Shown here: positions 16,770-25,650 of the stretch, in pieces
How positions within the stretch are numbered: the stretch's first letter is position 1
Layout of the letters: each line of letters starts with the position of its first letter
Origin: Bacteroidota bacterium
Lineage (GTDB): Bacteria; Bacteroidota; Bacteroidia; Chitinophagales; Chitinophagaceae
Length of the DNA: 64,000 bases
NCBI GenBank assembly: GCA_028875875.1
Contig: JAGWUV010000026.1
Span: forward strand, 1-64,000
Reading direction: 5' to 3'
Program-made: the position numbers and the translations under genes
The notes under the pieces: generated by a model
What the model was told of the DNA's origin: nothing
Databases searched by the model: none
What the model saw: the letters and a program-made list of their open reading frames with translations, nothing else

Positions 16770-17978
16770 TTATGCTATTTCTACCTGGTTTTTTAACAGG
16801 TCTTCAAACGTATCTCTCTTTCTTATCAGGTGCATATTACTTTCTTTGATCAGTACCTCAGCCGGTTTAAAACGGGAATTGAAATTACTGCTCATTTCAA
16901 ATCCATAAGCGCCTGCATTATAGAATACGAGATAGTCGCCTTCTCTTATTTCATGCAGTTTTCTATCCCATGCAAAAGTGTCTGTTTCGCAGATATTACC
17001 AACAATAGAATATTTTTTCTCCTGGCCGTCGGGATTGCTGAGGTTTTGAATACGATGATATGCATCGTAAAACATTGGCCTGATCAAATGGTTAAAGCCT
17101 GTATTGATTCCTGCAAATGTTGTGGCGGATGTTTCTTTTAAAACATTCACCTGCGCAATCAAATAGCCACAGTCACTTACGAGGAATTTACCGGGTTCAA
17201 ACCATATTTGTAAGTTCCTGGCAACAGGATGTGCCTCGAATGCCTCTTTTACTTTTTGTGCCAGTAGAGGAATGTCTGTTTCAGCATCACCGTGTTTATA
17301 GGGTACTTTAAATCCGCCGCCGAGGTCAATAAACTTCAATTCATTGAAATGAGGGATTATGTCGAATAATACTTCAATGCCCTGCACAAATACATCAACA
17401 TCCTTTATCTCACTGCCGGTATGAATATGTAAGCCCTGGATGTGAATATTGTATTCATTAACGAGTGTTATTACTTTGTCTAATTGGTCTACAGGAATGC
17501 CAAACTTGCTTTTATCATGGCCTGTAGAAATCTTAAAGTTGCCACCTGCAAGAATATTGGGGCGTAGGCGAATACCAACGGGATAAGAATGCCCGAACTT
17601 TTTTCCGAATTTCTCCAGGTTAGATAGGCTGTCTATATTAATGTGTATACCCAGGCTTTGCGCCTCTTCAATTTCTTCAAAGGCAATACCGTTGGAGGTA
17701 TATAGAACCCTGTCGGGGCTAAATCCTGCATGCAGCGCCAATTTGGCTTCATTGATAGAACTACAGTCTACGTTAGAGCCAAGAGATTTCACATGCTTCA
17801 ATATGCTGATGTTGGTTAATGCTTTGCAGGCGTAGAATATTTTTACATCGCTTTTTGCAAAGGCATTCACCAATTTTTGGTATTGTTCGGTAATTTTTTC
17901 TGCATGGTATACATACAATGGCGTTCCGAATTGTTGTGCTGCTGCTAAAAGTTGCTGGTTGCTCAATTGTTCTGACAT
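16770..17978 (-). CDS. lysA: Diaminopimelate decarboxylase
   Basis: A 402-residue PLP enzyme of fold type III that makes L-lysine from meso-diaminopimelate. The Schiff-base lysine is K52 in FYACKALTN. The barrel carries GLHIHTGSE, DLGGGF for phosphate binding and the EPGK motif. The second domain has GNICETDTFA, supplying the Cys that completes the neighbouring subunit's active site, and AGAYGFEMSSNFN. Length is normal. The upstream gap of about 85 bp to scpB contains that gene's terminator, so lysA has its own promoter region. Ornithine decarboxylase-like enzymes share the fold, but the motifs match LysA. Confidence 0.93.
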   Translation of the reverse strand: MSEQLSNQQLLAAAQQFGTPLYVYHAEKITEQYQKLVNAFAKSDVKIFYACKALTNISILKHVKSLGSNVDCSSINEAKLALHAGFSPDRVLYTSNGIAFEEIEEAQSLGIHINIDSLSNLEKFGKKFGHSYPVGIRLRPNILAGGNFKISTGHDKSKFGIPVDQLDKVITLVNEYNIHIQGLHIHTGSEIKDVDVFVQGIEVLFDIIPHFNELKFIDLGGGFKVPYKHGDAETDIPLLAQKVKEAFEAHPVARNLQIWFEPGKFLVSDCGYLIAQVNVLKETSATTFAGINTGFNHLIRPMFYDAYHRIQNLSNPDGQEKKYSIVGNICETDTFAWDRKLHEIREGDYLVFYNAGAYGFEMSSNFNSRFKPAEVLIKESNMHLIRKRDTFEDLLKNQVEIA

Positions 17979-18033
17979 GCTGCGAAGATAATAAGCCCGC
18001 TTATAGAATGTTGAATTGAGAGGGTGTATGCAT

Positions 18034-18059
18034 AAAAAATCCCGCTAAAAAAGCAGGAT
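18034..18059 (-). terminator. Terminator after scpB
   Basis: On the minus strand ATCCTGCT (18059-18052) pairs with AGCGGGAT (18046-18039) with one T-G wobble, followed by six T. It lies just after the scpB stop. Confidence 0.65.
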
Positions 18060-18064
18060 GGAAT

Positions 18065-18874
18065 TTATTCTGTAGCAGGTTCGTCAGGATTGGATTGCTC
18101 ATCCGATGTATCATGATGCTCTTCTTCATTTGACCCTGTTGGTGCATCCTCTGTGTTTAAGGGAGAAGAAGCTTCCGGGTCTGTGCTTGTTTCTTCTTCT
18201 TGTACAACCAGTTCCCCGTCTCCATTTACTGTTAATAAAGAAGTAGCTTCTGTATTCTCTTCTACTGGTATATCCGTATTGCTGGTAAAATCTTCTGCTC
18301 TTATCAAAGTGCCTTCAACAATCTGATCGGCGAGTACCTCTTTTATCTTTGGCAGATCAGCAGGAGAGTTGATACCAAAGTAGTCCATGAAGTTTTTCGA
18401 GGTTATATATATCAATGGCTTGCCGGGAAGGGCTTCATTTCTGCCGCTAATAACGATCAGTTCTTTTTCTAATAGTTTCTGAATACTATAATCAGAATTT
18501 ACGCCTCTGATTGCTTCTATCTCACCTTTTGTAATTGGTTGCTTGTATGCGATGATGGCCAGTGTTTCCATAGCTGCGGTTGATAAGCGTTTCAAGAACT
18601 TATCGCCATTCAGCTGGGCAATAGTTTTGTGATATTCTTTTTTTGTTAAGAACTGCCAGCCACCGCCACTTTCTCTTATTTCGAAGGGGTAAAATTCTGA
18701 GGCATATTTTTCTTTTATGCCTTCCATAGCTGCTTCTACCTGTTCCTGGGTAATTCTCTCTTCCATAAATCCAAAGGCATTATTGATAAGCTCCACCACG
18801 TCAGCAGCCGTTAAGGGTTTTTCACTGGCAAAGATGAGTACTTCAATATGCGGAATAATAGAAGATAGTTCCAT
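18065..18874 (-). CDS. scpB: Chromosome segregation and condensation protein ScpB
   Basis: A 269-residue ScpB, the winged-helix kleisin partner that completes the SMC-ScpAB condensin. The two winged helices span about residues 1-175, with the conserved STAAMETLAIIAYKQPITKGEIEAIRGVNSD segment summarised by its LAIIAYKQP and IRGVN cores. From about residue 205 onward the protein is an acidic low-complexity tail rich in Glu, Ser, Thr and Pro, longer than in Firmicutes homologues but common in Bacteroidota. ScpA and SMC are not in the neighbourhood. The start ATG is at 18874. Confidence 0.93.
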   Translation of the reverse strand: MELSSIIPHIEVLIFASEKPLTAADVVELINNAFGFMEERITQEQVEAAMEGIKEKYASEFYPFEIRESGGGWQFLTKKEYHKTIAQLNGDKFLKRLSTAAMETLAIIAYKQPITKGEIEAIRGVNSDYSIQKLLEKELIVISGRNEALPGKPLIYITSKNFMDYFGINSPADLPKIKEVLADQIVEGTLIRAEDFTSNTDIPVEENTEATSLLTVNGDGELVVQEEETSTDPEASSPLNTEDAPTGSNEEEHHDTSDEQSNPDEPATE

Positions 18875-18992
18875 TAACGTTAATGTTTTTAAGTAATAAG
18901 TTCTAAGTCCTGACGGGAACCGAAGATATAGATTCGAAACAAAAAAAAGTATAAGCCCGGTACAACCTAAAACTTAGCACTTATTACAGGTT

Positions 18993-19874
18993 TTATCCCT
19001 GCAATGCTGCTGCACCACTTACGATCTCCGTTAATTCGGTGGTGATGGCAGCCTGTCTTGCACGGTTGTATGATATCTTCAATGATTTCAGTAATTCGTT
19101 GGCATTTTCGCTGGCTTTATCCATGGCCGTCATACGGGCTCCGTGTTCACTGGCATGGCAATCCAGTACTGCCTTGAATAACTGCGTGTTTAAAATTTTA
19201 GGCATCAGTTCTGCAATCAGTACATCTTTTTCAGGTTCAAAAATGAAATCTGATTTTTTATTGCCACTTTTTTGTTCCACTTTAGGAATAGGAAGGAATT
19301 GCTCTGCTACGAAACGCTGTGTGGCCGCATTTTTAAATTCGCTGTAAATAATCTCAACAGCATCGAATTCTTTATTTTCAAAAGCCTTCATTGCCGCCTG
19401 AGAAGCAGCCTGCACGCTTTCAAAACTTAAATGAAGAAAAATATCCTTATAGGTATCTACGGTTTTGTAGCCGGACTTACTTAAGCTTTCAAAACCTTTT
19501 TTGCCAATATTCCAGATGGCTACATTCCCTTTTTTGAATTGGGCCTCGTATTTCTCAGCGATGGTTTGTTTGGCCAGTTTAATAAGGTTAGAGTTATAGG
19601 CACCGCAAAGGCCACGGTCGCTGGTAATAACGATCAATAAAACTTTTTCAACAGGTCTTGCTTCGGCCAGGGACAGGTTGGCGCCACCTTCTACATTACT
19701 CACAATATTGCTTAACAGCTCCTGTAATTTCTGGGCGTAGGGCCTCATTTGAATAATGGCATCTTGTGCACGGCGTAATTTAGCAGCACTTACCATTTTC
19801 ATGGCCTTGGTAATTTGCTGTGTACTTTGAACGCTTTTGATACGGTTACGAACTTCTTTTAACTGACCAGCCAT
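18993..19874 (-). CDS. atpG: F1F0 ATP synthase gamma subunit
   Basis: A 293-residue gamma subunit, the rotating central stalk of F1. The N-terminal helix is typical (LKEVRNRIKSVQSTQQITKA), SDRGLCGAYNSNL marks the Rossmann-like middle, and the C-terminal helix contains GARMTAMDKASENA and the conserved YNRARQAAITTEL. No other ATP synthase gene flanks it. The upstream neighbour is an unrelated small membrane protein and the downstream one is scpB, so here atpG has left the usual atpA-atpG order. An own promoter must lie in the roughly 195-bp gap upstream. Confidence 0.95.
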   Translation of the reverse strand: MAGQLKEVRNRIKSVQSTQQITKAMKMVSAAKLRRAQDAIIQMRPYAQKLQELLSNIVSNVEGGANLSLAEARPVEKVLLIVITSDRGLCGAYNSNLIKLAKQTIAEKYEAQFKKGNVAIWNIGKKGFESLSKSGYKTVDTYKDIFLHLSFESVQAASQAAMKAFENKEFDAVEIIYSEFKNAATQRFVAEQFLPIPKVEQKSGNKKSDFIFEPEKDVLIAELMPKILNTQLFKAVLDCHASEHGARMTAMDKASENANELLKSLKISYNRARQAAITTELTEIVSGAAALQG

Positions 19875-20069
19875 TGCTATTAAGTTTATTGATTTTGCTG
19901 TTTAAAAGAGGGAACAGGGTGTTGAAAATGGTCCTGATCGGTACAATCTTTTAAACCGTTTAACCTTTTTTAATTCGGCTGCAAAAGTAGCAGAAAAGAA
20001 CTTACATTTCACCTGAGCTTAAAAATCTGTTGAAATTACTTTAAAAACGGCAGCAGTAAAGGGTTTTGA

Positions 20070-20732
20070 CTAAAAATGTACCGAAAGGCCCACTCCATTG
20101 CCGGTGGGGCCAAAATCAATCTTGTTGAGTTGTTTGCCGTTATGGCGGTGTTCGAAATATTGTACAAGATCTAAAATTAATAAAAAGGAGCCTTGTACAA
20201 TTATCCCCGTACCGTATCCTTCGGTTTGGGGATTGCCTGATCTTTGTCCCTTTTCGTTAAGGAAAAGACCAGTAGTAATATATCCAACATCCAGGCCGGT
20301 ATTAAATAATAACAGCTTTTCTAGTTTATTTTGTTCCAGCCAGTTGTTGCGAAAACTTAACTTCTCTGCCATTTTTTTCTTTACCTGCCACAATCCCCAG
20401 CCCGCGATAGCGGCATTTGCAATGTTCCAGTACACATTCATTTTTAAAAAAGCCTGTGTTGCGCCGCTGGTATTGGTAGCAGAAATTCCGCTCTGTATGA
20501 TGTTTAGCCCTGACCATGCTCCCAGGATGATCATGTTGTTTTTGATGAGCCTGTTTCGCCGATATTGCACCGAGTCGCAAATGCGTTGAATGGAATCGGT
20601 TAAAGCTGGCTTAAGTATGGCAACAGTTTGTGCAGTGTCTTTCTTTTGTGGTAGAGAACCTGATATGCCAACTTGTGCATTGGCTTTTTGAAAAAGCAGG
20701 AGGATAATGAACGAAAGGATGGCGTTTTTCAT
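20070..20732 (-). CDS. Exported or membrane protein of unknown function
   Basis: The 220-residue product has a signal peptide (MKNAILSFIILLLFQKANAQ), a basic RRNRLIKNNMIILGAWSGLN segment and several moderately hydrophobic stretches (about 65-85, 100-115, 145-160, 175-190). It therefore looks like a small multi-pass membrane protein after a cleaved or uncleaved leader. I recognise the general pattern from Bacteroidota hypothetical proteins but no named family with certainty. It is divergently transcribed from secA, sharing a gap of about 250 bp, and is followed by atpG. No role can be assigned. Confidence 0.7.
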   Translation of the reverse strand: MKNAILSFIILLLFQKANAQVGISGSLPQKKDTAQTVAILKPALTDSIQRICDSVQYRRNRLIKNNMIILGAWSGLNIIQSGISATNTSGATQAFLKMNVYWNIANAAIAGWGLWQVKKKMAEKLSFRNNWLEQNKLEKLLLFNTGLDVGYITTGLFLNEKGQRSGNPQTEGYGTGIIVQGSFLLILDLVQYFEHRHNGKQLNKIDFGPTGNGVGLSVHF

Positions 20733-20817
20733 ACCTGCAAATAAAACAGGGAATCGTTAACTAATTGATAAAGCTGTCTTCAAAATGAAAGGGGTATTTA
20801 TCAACCTGCAAATTCTT

Positions 20818-20825
20818 TACCTTTG
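20818..20825 (+). promoter_or_regulatory. -7 promoter element of secA
   Basis: TACCTTTG matches the Bacteroidota TAnnTTTG -7 consensus. Transcription would start near 20831, giving secA a leader of about 155 nt. No clear -33 TTTG lies at the ideal distance. Confidence 0.5.
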
Positions 20826-20919
20826 GCGGCTTTCAGAAATATGTGCCAATTTGGCGAAAAGCAAATTGAAGCAGGATTTTTGACAACAAAAACAAACTCA
20901 AATTGGAACCGGAACCCTG

Positions 20920-20935
20920 AAGTGTGCGACGCAAC
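20920..20935 (+). repeat. Leader repeat AAGTGTGCGACGCAAC, copy 1 (secA)
   Basis: The 16-mer lies 53 nt before the secA start. It recurs with one change at 30737-30752 and exactly at 42039-42054, each time 40-65 nt before a start codon on the same strand. It is not a palindrome, promoter or ribosome-binding site that I recognise. Confidence 0.6.
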
Positions 20936-20988
20936 AGGCGATGCCCAATGGAAGGAAGCCCGGCTCACGCAAATAATTTTGAAATTAT

Positions 20989-23900
20989 ATGTTGAAGTTT
21001 CTTTCGAAAATTTTAGGTGGTAACAAAAGCGAAAAAGATGTGGCGAAGATTATGCCCATCGTAGAAAAAGTTAACCAGTATTACCAGCAATACCAATCTT
21101 TAACGCATGATGAGCTTCGTGGGAAAACCCCGGAATTTAAGCAGCGCATTAAGGAACACCTGGCTGAAATAGATGCTTCTATTGAAGCTAAAAGAAATGA
21201 GGCCGATGCATTGCCTGCCGAAGAGATCCATGCCAAAGATGCGATTTACCAGGAAGTTGATAAGTTGAAAAAAGAAAGGGATAAGCAAATTGAGGAGGTG
21301 TTGAATGATATTTTGCCTGAGGCATTTGCTGTAATTAAAGAAACAGCCCGCCGGTTTAAGGAAAATACCGAATTGGCCAGCGTTGCTACGGAGCTGGATA
21401 GGGAACTGTCTGTTAAAAAAGACTATATCCGCATTGAAGGAAATAATGCCATTTATAAGAACACATGGACTGCCGCCGGTGGTACCGTTACCTGGAACAT
21501 GGTGCATTACGATGTGCAGTTGATAGGTGGTATTGTGTTGCACCAGGGTAAAATTTCTGAAATGGCTACGGGTGAGGGTAAAACACTGGTATCAACCCTT
21601 CCGGCTTATTTGAATGCTTTAGCCGGTGAAGGGGTACATATTGTAACGGTGAACGATTACCTGGCCCGTCGTGACTCTGAATGGAACGGAACTATTTTTG
21701 AATGGTTAGGGTTGACCGTTGATTGTATTGATAAACATGAACCAAACAGTGAATCCCGCAGGAAGGCTTACCTGGCTGATATTACCTATGGTACCAATAA
21801 TGAATTTGGTTTCGACTACTTGCGTGATAACATGGTGCACAGCCCGGATGAAATGGTGCAGCGCAAACATCACTTTGCAATGGTGGATGAGGTGGATAGT
21901 GTATTGATTGATGATGCAAGAACGCCGCTGATTATTTCTGGTCCTATCGGTAAGCAGGATAATGTTGAACAGTTCTTTGAACTGAAACCCAGGATAGAAA
22001 GATTATTGGATGCACAGCGAAAAGCTACGAACCAGTTTTTGAATGAGGCTAAGAAAAAAATAGCAGAAGGAAATGATGATCCGAAAGATGGCGGATTGGC
22101 TTTGTTCAGGGCACACAGAGGTTTGCCTAAGAACAGCGCTTTGATTAAATTTTTAAGTGAGCCCGGCATTCGTGTAAAGTTGCAAAAAGCCGAAAACTAT
22201 TACCTGGCCGACCAGCAACGTGAAATGTATAAGGCTGATGAAGAATTGTATTTCTATATTGACGAAAAAAACAATTCAGTTGAATTAACAGACAAGGGTA
22301 TTCAGTTGATCACACGTACGGGAGAAGACCCTAACTTCTTTATTCTCCCGGATATCAGCGTATCACTGGCTAAGGTTGATTCAGACGGCAGTCTGGGTGT
22401 TGAAGAGAAAATGCATAAAAAAGAAGCCATCATTAATGAGTATTCTGTTAAGGCCGATCGTATTCACACGGTTCAGCAATTATTAAAAGCCTATACCTTA
22501 TTTGAGAAAGATGTTGAATACGTAGTAATGGACGGGCAGGTGAAAATTGTGGATGAACAAACCGGTCGTATCCTTGATGGACGCCGCTATTCAGATGGTT
22601 TGCACCAGGCTATTGAAGCGAAGGAAAATGTGCAGATTGAAGCAACTACACAAACCTATGCCACAGTAACATTGCAGAACTACTTCCGTATGTATCACAA
22701 ATTATGTGGTATGACGGGTACTGCTGAAACAGAAGCTGCTGAGTTGTGGGATATTTATAAGTTGGATGTGGTTTCTATTCCAACCAACATTTCTGTGGTA
22801 CGTAAAGACCAGGAAGACCTAATTTTTAAAACCAAGCGTGAAAAATATAAAGCAGTTATTGATGAAGTAGAAAAACTTCGCAATGAAGGAAGGCCTGTAC
22901 TGGTAGGTACTACTTCAGTTGAGGTAAGTGAATTGCTTAGTCGTATGCTTCGTCAAAAGCAGATACCGCATAATGTATTGAACGCAAAACAACATGCCAA
23001 GGAAGCGCAGGTAGTGGCAGAAGCGGGTTTAGCTGGTGCTATTACCATTGCCACCAACATGGCAGGTCGTGGTACGGATATCAAGTTAGGCCCGGGTGTT
23101 AAAGATGCAGGCGGTTTAGCTATTTTGGGAACAGAACGCCATGAATCACGCCGTGTAGACCGCCAGTTACGAGGTCGTGCCGGTCGCCAGGGTGATCCGG
23201 GTTCTTCTCAATTCTTTGTGTCATTGGAAGATGATCTCATGCGTATGTTCGGCAGCGAACGTATTGCTAAGGTGATGGACTTTGCCGGATATAAGGAAGG
23301 CGAAGTGATACAGCATAGTATGATCACTAAATCTATTGAACGTGCCCAACGTAAAGTAGAAGAGAACAACTTTGGTATTCGTAAGCGTTTGCTGGAATAT
23401 GATGATGTAATGAACAAACAGCGTACAGTGATCTACACCAAACGTAGTCATGCTTTGTTTGGGGAAAGATTAGCACTTGATTTGGATAACGCTTTTTATT
23501 CCGTTGCTGAGGGATTGGTGAATTCATTTAAAGAGCAAAACGATTATGAGGGATTCAGGCTTGCAGTGATCGTAAATTTTGGTATTGATTCCTCTATTAC
23601 GGCGGATGATTTGAATAGAATGTCTGATCATCAGTTGATTGAAAAGTTGTACGATGAGGCTATTAATAACTATCAGCATAAAAAACAGGAATTAGCAGCG
23701 CAGGCCTTGCCGGTGTTCAGAAATATCCGTAACCAGCAGGGAAGCCATATTGAAAATGTGATCGTTCCTTTCACGGATGGTAGAAAGGGAATGCAGGTGC
23801 TGGCGAATATGCAAAAAACGCTCGATTCCAATGGCGTTGAATTGGTAAATGCGTTAGAACGGAATGTTACCTTAGGATTAATTGATGAGGCCTGGAAAGA

Positions 23901-24303
23901 ACATCTACGTGCCATGGATGATCTGAAACAAAGTGTACAAACTGCTACCTATGAGCAGAAAGATCCGTTGGTAATTTATAAAGTAGAAGCATTCAACCTG
24001 TTTAAAACAATGGATGGTGAGGTAAATAAAGATATCGTTCAGTTTTTATCTCATGCTACCATTCCACTGGAAGATAACAATAGCCAACAACTACGTGAAG
24101 GACATCAGGAAAAAACGGATCTGAGTAAGATGCGTACACAGAAAGAAGAGCTTGATGCTTCTGGGCACGACAATGATTATATCGATCCTTCTTCTCCGGT
24201 GAAACAAGAACCTGTTAAAGTGGGTCCCAAGATCGGAAGAAATGATCCCTGCCCATGTGGAAGCGGCAAAAAGTATAAAGCCTGTCACGGTAAAGACCTA
24301 TAA
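20989..24303 (+). CDS. secA: Protein translocase ATPase SecA
   Basis: A 1104-residue SecA, the ATPase that pushes preproteins through SecYEG. Walker A (ATGEGKT, K198) and Walker B (VDEVDSVLIDDARTP) are in nucleotide-binding fold 1. The preprotein-crosslinking domain, second motor fold (TNMAGRGTDIKLG, QLRGRAGRQGDPGSS), helical scaffold and wing domains follow. The C-terminus carries the zinc-binding SEC-C motif with NDPCPCGSGKKYKACHG. It is about 200 residues longer than E. coli SecA because of insertions between the motor motifs, as is usual in Bacteroidota. The start ATG at 20989 gives MLKFLSKILGG. An unusually long leader contains the repeat at 20920-20935. Confidence 0.97.
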   Translation: MLKFLSKILGGNKSEKDVAKIMPIVEKVNQYYQQYQSLTHDELRGKTPEFKQRIKEHLAEIDASIEAKRNEADALPAEEIHAKDAIYQEVDKLKKERDKQIEEVLNDILPEAFAVIKETARRFKENTELASVATELDRELSVKKDYIRIEGNNAIYKNTWTAAGGTVTWNMVHYDVQLIGGIVLHQGKISEMATGEGKTLVSTLPAYLNALAGEGVHIVTVNDYLARRDSEWNGTIFEWLGLTVDCIDKHEPNSESRRKAYLADITYGTNNEFGFDYLRDNMVHSPDEMVQRKHHFAMVDEVDSVLIDDARTPLIISGPIGKQDNVEQFFELKPRIERLLDAQRKATNQFLNEAKKKIAEGNDDPKDGGLALFRAHRGLPKNSALIKFLSEPGIRVKLQKAENYYLADQQREMYKADEELYFYIDEKNNSVELTDKGIQLITRTGEDPNFFILPDISVSLAKVDSDGSLGVEEKMHKKEAIINEYSVKADRIHTVQQLLKAYTLFEKDVEYVVMDGQVKIVDEQTGRILDGRRYSDGLHQAIEAKENVQIEATTQTYATVTLQNYFRMYHKLCGMTGTAETEAAELWDIYKLDVVSIPTNISVVRKDQEDLIFKTKREKYKAVIDEVEKLRNEGRPVLVGTTSVEVSELLSRMLRQKQIPHNVLNAKQHAKEAQVVAEAGLAGAITIATNMAGRGTDIKLGPGVKDAGGLAILGTERHESRRVDRQLRGRAGRQGDPGSSQFFVSLEDDLMRMFGSERIAKVMDFAGYKEGEVIQHSMITKSIERAQRKVEENNFGIRKRLLEYDDVMNKQRTVIYTKRSHALFGERLALDLDNAFYSVAEGLVNSFKEQNDYEGFRLAVIVNFGIDSSITADDLNRMSDHQLIEKLYDEAINNYQHKKQELAAQALPVFRNIRNQQGSHIENVIVPFTDGRKGMQVLANMQKTLDSNGVELVNALERNVTLGLIDEAWKEHLRAMDDLKQSVQTATYEQKDPLVIYKVEAFNLFKTMDGEVNKDIVQFLSHATIPLEDNNSQQLREGHQEKTDLSKMRTQKEELDASGHDNDYIDPSSPVKQEPVKVGPKIGRNDPCPCGSGKKYKACHGKDL

Positions 24304-24316
24304 AACTTACACTCAG

Positions 24317-24347
24317 AAAACCTTTACAAAACAGTAAAGGTTTTTTT
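24317..24347 (+). terminator. Terminator of secA
   Basis: AAAACCTTTAC (24317-24327) pairs exactly with GTAAAGGTTTT (24334-24344) and the T run continues to 24347. It lies 14 bases after the secA stop. Confidence 0.8.
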
Positions 24348-24386
24348 ATGCTGATTTATTACAGCTATTTTGCCTGTGCTTTTAAC

Positions 24387-24394
24387 TACATTTG
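24387..24394 (+). promoter_or_regulatory. -7 promoter element of deoC
   Basis: TACATTTG fits TAnnTTTG and lies 28 bp before the deoC start. A TTTG at 24369-24372 is closer than the usual -33 spacing, so only the -7 box is supported. Confidence 0.45.
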
Positions 24395-24422
24395 TTCCGT
24401 ATTTTAATTTAATACAACGGAT

Positions 24423-25094
24423 ATGAACATTGCATCTTACATAGATCATACCATACTCAAACCTACTACCTTGCTTAAGGATATAGAGAAGTTGTGTAAT
24501 GAAGCGAAGCAATATGGTTTTGCAGCAGTATGTGTGCCACCTAATTTTGTAAAGAAAGCAAAAGCTTTAACTGCAAACAGTGCCGTTAAAGTGGCTACTG
24601 TTATTGGCTTCCCGTTTGGCTACTCCGCTGTTGAGGCAAAGATTGCTGAAATATTACTCGCTATTGTTGATGGTGCAGATGAGTTAGATGTAGTGATCAA
24701 TATCTCTGCTGTAAAAAATAGCGATTGGGAATACCTGGCTAATGAGATCAATCATATCATGCCCATTGTTAAACAAAAAAACAAGGGGATAAAAATTATC
24801 ATTGAAAGTGGCGTGCTTACAGATGATGAGATCATTAAGTGTTGTGAATTGTATGGTGCAGCTGGTATCGATTATTTAAAAACCTCAACGGGTTATGCTG
24901 AAAAAGGCGCAACTGTAGAGGCTGTACGGTTATTTAAACAATACCTTCCGGCTCATGTGCAGATCAAGGCCTCCGGAGGAATAAGAGAGTATACGTTTGC
25001 TAAACAATTGGTAGATGCCGGTGCTACCCGTTTAGGTTGCAGTGCCGGTGTTGCAATAGTGAATGGTACGCCTGTTGCCGAAAAAGGATATTAA
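24423..25094 (+). CDS. deoC: Deoxyribose-phosphate aldolase
   Basis: A 223-residue class I aldolase that splits 2-deoxyribose 5-phosphate into glyceraldehyde 3-phosphate and acetaldehyde during deoxynucleoside breakdown. The TIM barrel begins IASYIDHTILKPTT. The active-site set includes DELDVVIN, the Schiff-base lysine in YLKTSTGY (about residue 155) and a second lysine in VQIKASGGIR. Length is normal. No other deo genes are beside it. A SPOR-domain gene follows 27 bases after the stop and may be co-transcribed. Confidence 0.95.
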   Translation: MNIASYIDHTILKPTTLLKDIEKLCNEAKQYGFAAVCVPPNFVKKAKALTANSAVKVATVIGFPFGYSAVEAKIAEILLAIVDGADELDVVINISAVKNSDWEYLANEINHIMPIVKQKNKGIKIIIESGVLTDDEIIKCCELYGAAGIDYLKTSTGYAEKGATVEAVRLFKQYLPAHVQIKASGGIREYTFAKQLVDAGATRLGCSAGVAIVNGTPVAEKGY

Positions 25095-25121
25095 TCTTCT
25101 TTGTTCATTCAATCCTTTCGT

Positions 25122-25553
25122 ATGAAACTGCTTTTGTATCTTATTTTTTTATTTGGCTGTGAAACTTATGCTTTCGCAAAGGCAGATACCGTTATTATTC
25201 ATAAAGATGCACGACTTGAATTGTTGGCGGCCAAGCAGGCAGTGGTCAATAAAAGAAATTCAATGCTTACGAGTGCCGGGTTATACAAAGGTTTTCGCAT
25301 TCAGATCGCCAGTACTTCCAGCAGGGATAGAGCGTTTAATGATAAGGCAGAGTTGTTGTTGAGATTCCCGAATGAAAAGTCTTATGTGCTATTTCAGTCT
25401 CCATATTTTAAAGTAAGGATTGGAAATTTTTTAAAAAGAGAAGATGCTGATGAGTTTAGAAAGCAGGTGCTGAAATATTTTCCCGGTGGTGCGTATGTTG
25501 TAGAAGATGCTATTGAATATACTCCTTCGAATGAAGATGGGCAGGATGAATAG
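25122..25553 (+). CDS. Exported SPOR-domain protein
   Basis: A 143-residue protein starting at the ATG at 25122, with a signal peptide (MKLLLYLIFLFGCETYAFA) and a C-terminal SPOR-like domain (about 65-135). This is recognisable from GFRIQIASTSSRDRA, the FKVRIGNF turn and the EDADEFRKQVLKYF helix. SPOR domains bind denuded septal peptidoglycan, so a cell-envelope or division-site role is likely. An upstream in-frame codon would add seven residues before the signal peptide and is rejected. It follows deoC closely, although the two functions are unrelated. Confidence 0.85.
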   Translation: MKLLLYLIFLFGCETYAFAKADTVIIHKDARLELLAAKQAVVNKRNSMLTSAGLYKGFRIQIASTSSRDRAFNDKAELLLRFPNEKSYVLFQSPYFKVRIGNFLKREDADEFRKQVLKYFPGGAYVVEDAIEYTPSNEDGQDE

Positions 25554-25650
25554 TTTTTGTGTATTTGATGGAATAAGGACGAAAGTAGGATATTAAAAGA
25601 AAGGATATTTAATTCGTATAATTCGATAAAATTCCAGTAACTAAATAAAA

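Noticed and set aside
20823-21023. 66-codon frame across the secA leader
   Set aside because: It has no ATG near the beginning, overlaps the secA start in another frame and contains the nucleotide repeat, so it is probably chance.
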